A stretch of DNA of 64,000 nucleotides. It comes from Paralichthys olivaceus. Taxonomy: Eukaryota > Chordata > Actinopteri > Pleuronectiformes > Paralichthyidae. Positions 1 through 39,309 of the stretch are shown one piece after another. Where the stretch lies: NCBI RefSeq assembly GCF_024713975.1, contig NC_091111.1, positions 19,427,001 through 19,491,000 on the forward strand, read 5' to 3'. Every line of letters begins with the position of its first letter. Position 1 is the first letter of the stretch. Under the pieces are notes generated by a model. That model was not told the origin of the DNA and ran no database searches. It was given only the letters and a program-made list of their open reading frames with translations. Made by a program: the position numbers and the translations under genes.

Positions 1-658
1 ATTTGATTTACGACCTCTGTGCGGACGTTAGGTTGTCACGTCAACAACTCGCTCACGGTGCTCACGGCTCACGGCTCAGAAGCAAACAGAAGCTCCAGAA
101 CATTTCAGGAAAATGTCTGAAAGTAACTTAACTTTGACCTCAACCCTCAAACACCCTTTGTGAAGGTGTCTGAGGTCACTGGTCCCGGAGACTCAAATCT
201 CGGTTTATTCTATTAGAAAGATTTTAGGACATTTGCGTTCGCCCATCTTCAGAATACCTCGGGGTTCAGAGTCAAAGCAGCTTCAGAGAAGTTTGCACGA
301 AACATTTTTTGATTTAAGGAGAAAACCAAAGGGTTGAGATAAATCTCTTCTACTGCTTGTTTAGGTTTAACTGATAAGAGACAGAGACGCTTCTTCAGAA
401 GGACTTTGCTCGTGTAAACTGAAGTTATCAGAAGTTATCAGCTTCATCCTCACTATCATCATCAGAGCTGAAACGATAAACAGTCACAGAGGTCGTGAGA
501 CGTTTGACTCCAGCTCCGCCTCTTTGAACAAAAGCAGCTTCGCACAGGAAACATCAGAGAACTGTGGTCGTCGGGGCGACGCACAGAGCACGCGTCACAT
601 GTAAAATAACGTGTTTCCGTGGCAACACGGAGGAGAGGTGTATCCGAGTCTCACTGAC
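1..658 (-). other. Intron of the cnksr gene, left edge
   Basis: This is the sequence downstream (on the minus strand) of the fourth recognised cnksr coding exon, so it should be intron 4. The next expected exon would continue the CRIC domain and later the PDZ and PH domains; I could not find it here. No repeat or other gene is evident. Confidence 0.6.
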
Positions 659-12203
<11,545 letters not shown>

Positions 12204-12430
12204 GGCTCCTGCGGTGTTTCGGTGTTTTCCAGGAAAATCCGTTAATCACGCGCGATCCGTGAGAGAAACGCACGAGGACGCGCAGACTCCGCGCGCCGAC
12301 GGTCCGCCGACCACTGACCGACGAGTCTCGTGCAGAAAAGTTTATGAGCAGCACGAGCACAGAGGCGCGTGAGCACGGTGTCCGGTTACCGGAGCCTACA
12401 CCACGCCCCTCCACCCCTTCCCAGCCAATC
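12204..12430 (-). promoter_or_regulatory. Probable cnksr promoter and 5' UTR
   Basis: The sequence directly upstream of the cnksr start codon is CpG-rich (repeated CGCGC, CGACGAG, CCGGTTACCGG), unlike the AT-rich DNA beyond. An ATTGG (CCAAT box) lies near 12422-12430 in the motif AGCCAATCAC. The transcription start is not visible. Confidence 0.5.
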
Positions 12431-13686
12431 ACATAAGAGCATTTTAATGATGCCTTCAGGAAATATAGGAATAAATACTTTTTGTTGTGTGGCAAAATTA
12501 AGCAATGTTTTGTTGTTGTAATAAAATGATTACAAATATAATAATAATAATGACAATGATAACAATAATAATTATTGGTATATGTATTATTATTATTCTC
12601 ATTATTATCTGGACTCTGGACATCTGTGTTACGTCTGTCTGTAGATCTGGGGTGTTTCAGTTGTTACCAGTGTCGTGTGTAGAAAGATGATCTCATTCTA
12701 ATGTTTCCTCTGGTCTCAGATCAGATCTGATGGAGTTGGATTGTTCAGCTTCTCGAGGGTCTGCAGATGTTTTGTTTTTTTCATAAGAGAACACAATCAT
12801 TCATTTTCATCTGAACATAATCAGAACAGTGTAGATTTAAAATAAGATGTTAAAATAGATTTCATCCAGTTAGTCATTATTTTTTGCAACTAATCACTGG
12901 TTAGTCATGAAAAGCACAATCATCCATTTCTTATTTTTAACTTGAGGAAAATATTAAATCCTCTAAAACTGTGTATTTCTGACATTACTATAGAGCAATG
13001 TCGATCATTATTCGTTTTTAAGGTCTTGACCATACGATATAAAAAGCTCTGAGATCATGTATATTGTGATTTGATGCTATGCTGATAAATAATCTCAAAC
13101 TTTTATGTGTATTTGTGACTTTTGCATCGTGCAGTTGGAAGCAAATAGGATTCACAGTCATCATGTGATTTGTTTTATTTGTCTGACTGCACCTGAATGC
13201 AGCATTATATTGAAGGCGTGGTTTCCTGTCATTTGACTGAAGATTAAAAATGATCTTTTAAATCTTTGTTTTCAGAAACAGAAGAAGAAAAGTTCTGAGA
13301 CATTAAATCCATCTGTGGTTTAATAATCGAAGTTATTTAGTGACTGTGTGTTTCCTCAGTACTAGAACCAGAACTGAAAACTTTTCACAAACTTCAGATG
13401 TAATGTTTTTAATTAGAATCATTGAAATAATAGTTTGATTATAATCGTCTATGCCGCACAGATGTTCATGTTAAGAGTTAAAGTCGTGTGTTTTATTAAC
13501 TGTTTTCGAAAGAACAACTAAGATCGATTCAGAATTCACAGTTTGCTCTTCGTTGTATTTCTGCTGAAATCAACTTTGATGGTTTTGGTTTGAATCAAAG
13601 ATTCAGATCGACTGCAGCTGTTTCAACATCTGGATTCATCTGAACCTGGAGTCCACATGTTCCACCACATACAGACTCTGCCCCCT

Positions 13687-14115
13687 GCTGACACAAACAC
13701 ACAGACACACAGAGACACAGACACACAGACACACAAACACACAGAGACACAGACACACAGACACACAGACACACAAACACACAAACACACAGACACACAG
13801 ACACACAGACACACAAACACACAGACACACAGAGACACAGAGACACAGACACACAGACACACAAACACACAGAGACACAAACACACAAACACACAGAGAC
13901 ACAGACACACAAACACACAGAGACACAGACACACAAACACACAGAGACACAAACACACAAACACACAGAGACACAGACACACAAACACACAGAGACACAA
14001 ACACACAAACACACAGAGACACAGACACACAAACACACAGAGACACAAACACACAAACACACAGAGACACAGACACACAAACACACAGACACACAAACAC
14101 ACAAACACACAGAGA
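13687..14115. repeat. 8-bp minisatellite with 48-bp higher-order units
   Basis: About 53 tandem octamers of the type ACACA(A/G)(A/G)(C/G). Three variants occur: ACACAAAC (A), ACACAGAG (G) and ACACAGAC (D). From 13859 they follow the order AGAAGD, AGD, then AGAAGD three times (13931-13978, 13979-14026, 14027-14074), so a 48-bp block was amplified. All open frames across it on both strands are artefacts of the repeat. Confidence 0.95.
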
Positions 14116-14498
14116 CGCTCAGTTGTATTTGATATAAAAGAATAAAAAAGTGAAAATATAAATTGTGTGTTTGTTTCAGATGAACAGAAACTCCGGATGT
14201 CTCTCAGCAGCTGGAGGACGGAGGCTCCACATCTGGCACATCCTGCTCTGGTTGATGGAGTGTGTCCACCAGGAGGGGGCGCCACAGGCCCGTGTGATGA
14301 AAGGGCACTGACGCAGAGATCGTCTACGGACAGATGAATCACTCTGAGGTGTAAAGACGTGAAAAAGTTCTATCCCAACAGTTGGTGCCAGTTTAACTTT
14401 ACTTTTTCGACACCAGTGATTCTTCATCAGGGAAATCATCTCAGTCATCATTCACTCACATTTAGTTTCCTTCTCAGGTTCTCATCCAGGCTGTGGCT

Positions 14499-14585
14499 TC
14501 AGAAGTAGAGCGGGTCGTTCACGAACCAGAAGGTCAGTAGTTCGATGCCTGACTCCCTCAGGATGCTGGTCTGAGCATGAAGTCA
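14499..14585. mobile_element. Fragment of a dispersed fish repeat
   Basis: GTAGAGCGGGTCGTTCACGA followed by AACCAGAAGGTCAGTAGTTC resembles a short element I recall as widespread in teleosts (a GGTCGGTGGTTCGATCC-type motif). Only one end is present. Family assignment would need a repeat-library search. Confidence 0.4.
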
Positions 14586-14929
14586 TCAAGACCAGAACAG
14601 ATTCATATTAATATATATTATAATAATTAAATACTTCATATTCACACACGGTCCATGAGACGACAAGATGAAAACAATGAGAAGCATATCAACAGAACAG
14701 TTTAGATTTGGATCAGTCAGGAATAGAAATGATCAAATCATTAATTGTTCTTATTAATCACATGTCATAGTTTTACATTTTGAATATTTACTGGGGCAGT
14801 AATTCTTACAAATACTCCAACAATCAATCACCTTTTGATTCATCGATAAACAGACGAAGGAATCAATCGATGCTTGATTTTATTGCAGAATTAGTCTTTG
14901 ACTCATCTCAATGTCTTTTCCTCTGACAC

Positions 14930-15298
14930 GTGTGCTCCTCCATACTTCCGCTCGCTGTCCGGTCCTCTGGTTTCCTGTCAGAGTGAGACCTCGGAGTGTT
15001 CCCCTCTCTCTGCCTGTGTTTTCTGCTTGTTAATCGGATCCTCATGAAGCTGCAGCTCCGGGAAACTTTCTCACTCGCACCGGAGAACCAGCTCCCTGAC
15101 GCGGATCCGCTGCTCGGTTGTCTCTCCGCTCCTCCGGACCCGGAGCACCGACCACAGGAGGGCAGGGAGCCCGGGCCCGGGCTCGTGGGATTCGGCCGCT
15201 GCGCTCCGAGCCTCCGCTGGACGAACTCAGCCTCACGAACAGTTTCCTCTGTTCGAGCCGCGATGGACGCGGAGGAACCGGCCTGTTCTCTGAGGTAG
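14930..15298 (+). promoter_or_regulatory. Probable prkd3 CpG island promoter and non-coding exon 1
   Basis: This is the only strongly CpG-rich block upstream of the prkd3 start codon (CGGAGAACC, GACGCGGATCCG, GGGCCCGGGCTCG). It ends at a plausible donor, TCTGAG followed by GTAGTG at 15299. A matching acceptor, GACGTCACAG, ends at 17132, ten bases before the prkd3 ATG. A non-coding first exon spliced to 17133 fits both sites. The open frames here on both strands are probably incidental to base composition. Confidence 0.5.
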
Positions 15299-15393
15299 TG
15301 ACCGAGGATCGAGCTTCTCTGTCGGTGAGAAAACTTTAAATCCACCGGCAGCTGCAAACAGCCTGGTGTGGAAACTCATGAGAACATCTGGAT

Positions 15394-15424
<31 letters not shown>

Positions 15425-16289
15425 ATATATATATGAGCCATAATCCAGATGTGACCACACAGAGATAAGTTACAGATGTGCAAAGTCATCGTGATTATTT
15501 GTTTTATTACTTTACTTCATCATTGATATAACTTCAGAAATATAACTTTACATTAATAGAAGTTTGTAGAATTGATCAAACTTATCAGGTAAAAAGTCAA
15601 ACAAAGTTAAATTAGTTTGACAAATACATGTTAAATAAACTTATAGATATATATAGAGAGAGATCTTACTTTTAGAGGGAAACAAACTGTTTCAATGGAA
15701 TAACGTATTAAGGTACAGAAACAAGAAGAAATAGAAAGATGATTGTTCACTCTGCAGTTTCTGTGCTGGTGTAAATACAAAGAGTAGAATTATCACTATA
15801 ATAATACTTTCACAGTATTTTTATCTCCTTTCAAGAAAAAAGTCACACAAAGATCTTCACAAACAAAAAAACACAAAACAATAAAATCAGACGTTAAAAT
15901 AAGTAAAGTTAAAAAAGTCTGTTTTTGAGTCTTAAGCTGTTTTTATAAAAATCTCTCAGAATATACAGACGTAATTTAATGAATAAACAGTGTAATTGTT
16001 CATACATGATACTGAATTGCACAGATATAATATTCAGAACTAAGATATTAAAGGTGCATGTCGTGTTTGTTCTGTCTCAGTGAACAACCTGCGTTACCGC
16101 TCCTTCAAACTCTTCTGGTAAAATGTGTTTTAAACAGAAACAGATAATTATCTAATTGTTCTAAACAAAGGAAACATGTTGGTCACAGTTATTAAATCCA
16201 ACATTGTCTTTGTTTGTCTTTAATTAACTCAGTTTACGATTTATGGAAAATTAATGCAGAAAAAACAAGTTTGTATTTCAGAGAACTAC

Positions 16290-16326
<37 letters not shown>

Positions 16327-17132
16327 AACACACACTGTACTTTCACATGCTCCGTGTTGTGAATTCATTGTTCTCACTTGTGTGTGTTCATGATTGTGTT
16401 GGAAACTGTAGACGATGTTGGATTTCTACGTTTAGAGAATTTAAACAACACGTTGACTTTTCATTATTTGCACGATGACAAAGAATCAGAGGTTTAATCA
16501 TTTAAAACATTTATCATAAAAACTTCTGTTCTGGATAAAAAGTTGTGACAAAAGTAACATTTGACGAGTTCAAGAGTTTGTACGTGATTTAACATGTTCC
16601 TACGTTTCCTCTGACTCTCTACGTTATTGCTCTGACTCGAGACGGCGTTCACGTGGATTTTCTCACAGCATCTTACTTCCTGTTGACTTTCTCCTCCTGC
16701 CCCCTGTTGGTCACAGCCCATACTGCATCATGAGCTGGTGCAAAGACTTTACAGATGTGGGGATGAACCTGAGCCACTGATTCGTTAACGAGTCGTCTTT
16801 ATTCTCCACAGACGCTGCTGCTGAACAAGAGAAACCAAAGATCTGCTGTGTTTTCTCGCCGCGACTGCACATGTGAGCTTCGTCCAGCAGGAGGCGTGAG
16901 GATCCCAAACTTTTATTTCGTAGATTTGGTTCATTTTTGGTTCATTTCTTTCTCCGAGATGTTCGACAGTGAGAGGAAACTTTTCTTGCAGGATTTCATC
17001 GGTGAGAAATATGAGTCGAGGCAGAGGAGGACACAGGAGACGATCGGCTGACGATTAAACCGGAGGAATCGAACATTCAAAACGTTTTTTTTTCTGGATG
17101 ATTTACTTTCTCCTGCCTGGACGACGTCACAG
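15299..17132 (+). other. Probable prkd3 5' UTR intron
   Basis: This AT-rich stretch without an exon holds the AT hairpin at 15385-15451, an AT/AC run near 16291-16335 and scattered A-rich sequence. Its status as an intron depends on the inferred non-coding exon at 14.93-15.30 kb. Confidence 0.45.
15385..15451. repeat. AT-rich perfect-arm hairpin
   Basis: Arms CATCTGGATTAT (15385-15396) and ATAATCCAGATG (15440-15451) are exact reverse complements. Between them is a nearly pure AT run that can itself pair, so almost the whole 67 bp can fold into a hairpin or extrude as a cruciform. Confidence 0.85.
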
Positions 17133-17142
17133 ATAGCTGCCA

Positions 17143-33673
<16,531 letters not shown>

Positions 33674-34510
33674 TGGCTGCAAGAGGATGGACGCTTCCTA
33701 CGATGAAGCAGCAGACCCCCGAGGAGTCCCTCAGCTGCTGCAGTGGACGCTATGAAGACCTTGGTCACTGTCACCATGGAGACAGACAGCTGTCGGCATG
33801 GCAGCACGGGACAATGTGGGCGACGAGGCCGTGCTGGTCAGGTACACGGTGAGAAATCAGGTCCAGAGGAAGTTTTCAATGCATTTCATCTTTTTCCAAT
33901 TCTTTTTTCTACAAACTGTAAAAAACATCCTGAGAACTGAAGATTTAATATTCAGACTTTTAAAAACCGCTCGATCTTTTCTTCCTGTCGAGACAGAGAA
34001 AAGCTCCACGAACGACAAAACCAGAGACTTAATGTTCGGACAGAATATTTTCACTACGTGATTCTTCTCATGAAGCTGTTTCACACATTTAGTTCAACAA
34101 ACGCAGAAGAAACAAATACGTCTGAAAGAAATTGTGACTTTTATGTTTTGTTGATGTTTTTGTTGTTTGCACTTTTGGGGGAAATCTTTTAAAAATGAGA
34201 AATTCACTTTTTTGTTCTTCTGTAATATGACAAAACATTTTCTGAAGTTTCTGAAGATTTTGGTTTTGTTTTCTAAGATGAGGATGAAACTTTACACAAA
34301 TCAATCTGCGATCGTCGTGTCTGAGAAAAAACAACAACCGGACTCTCGAGCATCATTGATCCAGATCTGACTCCATCCTGAGAATTTCATTTCACGTTTT
34401 ATATTTTTGCAAGAGACTTTGTGTCGTGTGGATGATTTCAATGACTCTGAGAAACGGATTCTACATCGTCTGGTATCTTCAGTTCAATAAAATCCTGTAA
34501 TTTCTTTGAA
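33674..34510 (+). other. prkd3 3' UTR
   Basis: The sequence follows the prkd3 stop codon and runs to the AATAAA at 34486. It is AT-rich, with ATTTT and TTTTT tracts and no further exon. The open frames in it on both strands are not credible genes. Confidence 0.7.
34486..34491 (+). terminator. prkd3 polyadenylation signal
   Basis: A canonical AATAAA about 815 bp after the stop codon, followed within 20-30 bp by T/TG-rich sequence. It is the first convincing signal in the UTR. Confidence 0.7.
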
Positions 34511-35238
34511 ATGTTTGAGTCAGACTCATCAAATTAAACAAAGCAGGATGTTTGGAAGCGATCTCTTAATTAACCAAATCCTGAGCGCGACCGGCTCGCT
34601 CTGCCGCCCCTCTGCAGGGCGGCTGCTTGTTCTGGCAGCGGCGACCCCCCACCATGTGTAACTGAATCTTTTAATTGCTACCGGAGGAGCTCGCTGTGAA
34701 TGGCTGCAGTACAACTGGGAGCTCAGCTAACAGCTTCAAGATGTGGACAGAGGCAGGCGGCGCCGTGAGACGACATGCGGAGGAAAGAGAAGCTCCTGCA
34801 GCGGGACGACCTTTGACTTGATGTCACAGTTTGGTGCTGCGGCTCGATATCAGGCGTCAGTCTGAGTTTCAACACAAAGTTAAAAAATAAAAATCCTTTG
34901 ATTTAACAGGAAATATAAAAAATGCAGATTTATTTATTTTCTTGAACTTTTACCTTAAAATGCTTTTTACAACCGACTTGAACAGAAACGTTTTTGGTTC
35001 AGATAATTTCAATCTGGTCGAGAACAACAATATGCTGCTTCTTCTCTAGATTCCAGACACATGTAAAGCAACATGTGAGTATTACTGGGCAACAGCGCCC
35101 CCTGCAGCTGCACTGGTGAACAGTGGATATTACGGAATCCAGAAATCTTAGATCTTCTGTAAAGTCTGTTTCAGCTCCCTCACTTACTTGACTAGAAAAG
35201 ATCTGACAAGTTTCCAGTTTCCAGAAGTTTCTGACGCT
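34511..35238. other. Spacer between convergent prkd3 and ndufaf7, with ndufaf7 3' UTR
   Basis: Tail-to-tail interval. A TTTATTTATT at about 34929-34938 gives AATAAA on the minus strand and may end ndufaf7. A GC-rich unique block at about 34540-34830 (GAGCGCGACCGGCTCGCTCT, GGCGGCTGCTTGTTCTGGCA) is a candidate regulatory element. A repeat fragment with CAACAGCGCCCCCTGCAGCT lies near 35091. Confidence 0.5.
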
Positions 35239-38200
35239 CTAGGAGAAGCTGAGCTCAGTGAATCCGGCCACGGGCAGCGGCGCCGGGCTCGTCTTCTCCA
35301 GCTTCATCCCCGTCGCTCTCTTGGGTTTGGCGAGGCGGCTGTGGTGCAGCAGGCTGAAGAAGTGGAAGCGCTCGCCCATCTTGGCGGGGTTGGTCAGCAT
35401 GTCGTAGCTGCTGATCAGCTGCTTCCTGGTGGACGGGTCACTGCAGTTCCTCAGCAGAACCTGCAGAGGGAGTTTTAACATCTTGTGAGACGTACTTCTG
35501 GTTCTGACACTGATGTTCTGGAGTGGAGTTACAGAGACTGATCATCAAAGCTCCAATAGTTTCATATTGATGATGTGAACGGTCTCTCTCACAGCAACAA
35601 GCCACTGAAACTAAACTCTTGCTGCATCAGTTTCACCTGCATTCGTGTGTCGATGCCCATGTTCTTCAGGAACGTCCTCTGAGTGACAGGTCCCAAACAG
35701 GCCACGCCCCCTCCAGCCATCCTCCGCAGGTAGCTGAAGTCGACGTCGGCAGTGAGGTCGGCCGAGCCGGGGGAGGCCAGGACGTCGTGGAGCTGGTGAC
35801 CTTTAAAACCCTGACGAATGACAGCGAGAAGAAAAACACCAGGGAGGGTTGAGAGCATTATGGGTAATAGATATTCACAAAGTCAAAGCAACACTATGTA
35901 ACTGTGAGATGTATCTGACTGCAGAGGGCGCTGTTGCTCAGTAAAAGTTACACAGTGGCTCTTTAAATCTAGCATCGAGAACTGATGATGTGGGTTGTAA
36001 GGTTTGAATGTGTTTACGAACACAGTGAAAGACTTGAAAATAAAAACATCAGTGAGGAGCGGAGGAAGGAGCAGCGGAGGAAGAGGAGCGATGAGTCAGT
36101 CCAGCCTGGTTTCCCCCCCGCCTGCAGCAGAGGAGCTTCACTACTTCCTGCATCTGCTTCCTTCAACTGTAACTGAAGAGACGACCGGACAGAGCGTCCT
36201 CGCTTTAAAGTCCGAATCTTAAACTGATCCTCACAAACACAGTTGATCTACAACAGAACCTGAAGGATCCTCAAAGTGGTTCTGGGTTTAAGTTTTATTA
36301 AACTAAAGATAAACTAAAATAAAAAAATAAAATACTGAGTTATCACTTTTATCCCAGATTGTTTTATCATTTATTTTGCAACTAAACCGAACCTTGTGTT
36401 TTCATACTGTGTTTGGAACAAAGAGTGTAAATAATGGTGATGGTGGAGTATTTGGTTTGTTTGTTCATGTCCCATCTGCGAACATCTGATTCCAAAATCC
36501 AACAGAACTAAACTCATGATCGTCTGATCTATAGAAAACCTTCATAGACAAAAAAAACTCTTGGTACTCTGAACGTGTCCGTCTTGGTTCCGTCGTGGCC
36601 GTAGTCGGCGATCAGCGCCGCCCCGCCGTCCTCTACGATCCTCCGGGCCAGCTGCTGGACGATGACCCCGCCCTCTGCGCACACCTCCAAGTGTTCCCGC
36701 CTTTCATCGTCCTGACACACACACACACACAGTAACCACATTACATTACTCCGACATATAATACTGCTCATTGTCTGATTTTTGAAAACAGAGATGAATG
36801 AATCCTCCGTTTCCTTCACATCTGGTTGGACATAAACAGAAACTGAGCTCAGATCTAAAACCGTCTGATGATAACGTCAGGCATCTGGCACCACGTTCAA
36901 AGTGACTCTGCTGAGCCAGAGGCTGAATCAAACAGGCTGTGGACGTATAGATGGCACAAATACGGGCAAGAAAAACCAGATGGAGACAAACTTAAAGAGT
37001 TTGTCTGAGTCAGTTTATTTACACAAAGTTTAGAAGATTAACGAAGATTTTAAGATGAAATAATCTAGAAAAACATCATGTATCGTCCACATAAATCGAG
37101 TGCGTCCCACTGTGGGACCAGCTGCCTCCTGGTTGTTCAGGTACTCACGTGCACGAGTGTGGACGAGGCCAGGGTGGGAGACGGAGTCACCACGAACCTC
37201 AGCTGATCGTTCTTCTCCGGGTCGATGTCCACCATAACCTCCCTCCAGCCTTTGTCCGTCCTCTGACCACGACAAACAAACTCTATTTATTCACTTGTTT
37301 AATAAAAGATAAATACTGTAAAATGTAACTTGAATTGTTTTGTTTTTCCTCCTGTCACACGGACAAAGTCTCATGTTTCTGAAGCTCTGACACTCGAGTC
37401 TTCAAGATAAAGAAGAATTCAAGTGATGAGTTTGGAAACGATTCAAAGAAAAAGTTCAGAGTGAAATGAGAAAAGTCAAATCTAATAAAAACTCAGCTAC
37501 AAAAAGATCGTCTTCCTGTTTGTTCAGTTCATGTTGTTGCAGTGTGAAGGAGTTTTATTTTACTTTTACCACCATCTGGTGGTAGAAATATATATAACAC
37601 ATGTGACACTGGTGATCAGGGATGGAGGGAACTACAGGACGCAGATAAACTTTATTATTCATTTTCATTTTACAAACAGATTGTTGTACTTTACCTGAAA
37701 CTTGTGGATGGGCAGAGCGTCGAAGAACTCGTGAGCGATAAAGATGCTGAAACCTGAGAGAAGCAAAGAGACAGTGAGTGAATGAACTTCATCATCATAC
37801 AATCTGTCTTTACTAAAGAAAGTCATGCAGGAATGTCTCTGGTGTTTTCTGATCTAAATTATATGAGAACAAAATGTTTGACGTCTACCTGTGGGGACGT
37901 CGTCTAAGCGGCGGTACCAGGACACCGGGAGGCCGGCTGCAGTTTCCCCGCGGCGGTAAACCAGCTCGTCCTCTGCGTCCGCCTCCCGGCTGCTGTCCCT
38001 GGTCAGAGTCTGGGCCTGCAGCCGACTCAGAACTGGACTCACCTCGACCAGGTGGAGAGACACCGAGGATTCACACAGAACTGACTGCAACTGACTGAAC
38101 ACCTGAAGGAAATAACAACACACACGTATATTTAATGTTATTGTATCGTCCAAGAATTAAGAATTTTCTCCAAAATATAAAGACACAACGTCATCTGCAA

Positions 38201-39309
38201 ATATCAGTTGACCCAGAGATGTTTTATGATCTTTGATGACTAGAGTGACGTTGGGACACATAAGACGTCTGAGTTCTCACTCGGAGGACGTCGCTGGCCA
38301 ACGATCCTTTTCCAGGTCCGAGCTCGACCAGCTGCAGCTGTTTGGGTCGACCGGCTCCCATCCACTCGCTGAGGATCCAGACGCCGAGCAGCTGGAGAGA
38401 GAAATAAAAAAACACATTTAAACAACAGCAGGAGAGGAAGGTTTTCTTATCTCGCTGAGCGGACGTCTGAGTTTGAAGTTAACTTTTCATCTGTGCCAGA
38501 AAAACTGCTTCAGTACTTGGTTCTAGTTTCAAATGATTTCAGCCTCACCTCTCCAAAGATCTGACTGATTTCAGGTGATGTGATAAAATCTCCGTCTGGT
38601 CCGAGCATGTTGTTCCTCACATAATAACCCTAAAAAGAAAAAAATCAGTCTGAGTGAGTGATGACTGTGTTCAGGTTTCTAGAACGATATCAGTGGCTGG
38701 GGCAGAATCATTTACCGTCACAGGGTTGGTGAGAACCTCCTTCATGTACTCGGCCACCGAAATCGGACCTGTGGCCTTTAATTTGGAGGTCAGGTGTCGA
38801 AGCATGGATGGCCGGCGCTTTGCTTCATCCGGTGAGGAGCTGCAGAGGAGTCTGGTCTGAGCCGCTCGCCATCGCACTGTCAAACACAAACATTACAACA
38901 TGATTTTATTCAGAATTAAAAACAATACATAAGGAAACATGTTTTACATCTTCTGTCTTTGAATGAGAAAACAAACGCTTTGCTCATTATTGAAATCAAG
39001 ACAAACTTCAAACTCACATTTGTACGTAAGAAAATCACATATTTGCTGTTTCTAACTTCTCAGTTGTGAAGATTTTAAACTTTAAACTGTGGATCAGACA
39101 CAACAAGACATTTGACTGAGAGATAATCATAAAGATAATGTTTAAGGATTTTAAGGTAAGGGATAAATAGATGGTTCCTCAGTTTATTTAATTCATGTTT
39201 AACAGAGACACCAAAGACAGTAACAGATGACGTCACCTGCTGCTGATGAACTGGAGACTCTGCTGATCAGCTGCTGAGTTTTTAAAACAACTAAACTTCT
39301 CATTTTCAT
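35239..39309 (-). CDS. ndufaf7: Mitochondrial protein arginine methyltransferase NDUFAF7
   Basis: NDUFAF7 symmetrically dimethylates an arginine of NDUFS2 in the mitochondrial matrix, an early step of complex I assembly. Ten minus-strand exons: 39237-39309, 38716-38876, 38549-38629, 38281-38391, 37889-38102, 37695-37753, 37149-37262, 36568-36711, 35637-35810, 35239-35460. All phases agree, giving 451 codons (450 aa; human 441). The first 40 or so residues are basic and serine-rich without acidic residues, as expected of a mitochondrial presequence. Then come GPISVAEYMKEVLTNP, GDFITSPEISQIFGE, the SAM-binding motif ELGPGKG (128-134), ADYGHDGTKTDTFRG and DLTADVDFSYLRRMA, all hallmarks of the family. 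ATG at 39309 was chosen; a second in-frame ATG follows two codons later. The gene is divergent from cebpz, an arrangement known in human. Confidence 0.96.
35892..35957 (-). mobile_element. Short inverted-terminal repeat element
   Basis: Near-inverted ends CACTATGTAACT and AGTTACACAGTG (one mismatch in 12) enclose a CAGAGGGCGCTGTTGCTCAG core. The reverse complement of the core, a GCAACAGCGCCCYCTGCAG motif, recurs at about 19140-19160 and 35091-35110, so this is a dispersed family, MITE-like in structure. Confidence 0.6.

Larger units (their letters stand above)
12431..14930. other. Intergenic spacer between cnksr and prkd3
   Basis: This stretch is AT-rich with no recognisable exon. It holds ATT/ATA runs near 12530-12610, the large octamer minisatellite at 13687-14115, a possible insulator-type motif near 14267 (CCACCAGGAGGGGGCGCC) and a repeat fragment near 14500. 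Confidence 0.6.

Noticed and set aside
13595-14342. Several 150-240 codon frames on both strands (Cys/Val or Thr/His rich)
   Set aside because: They are translations of the octamer minisatellite, which lacks stop codons in most frames.
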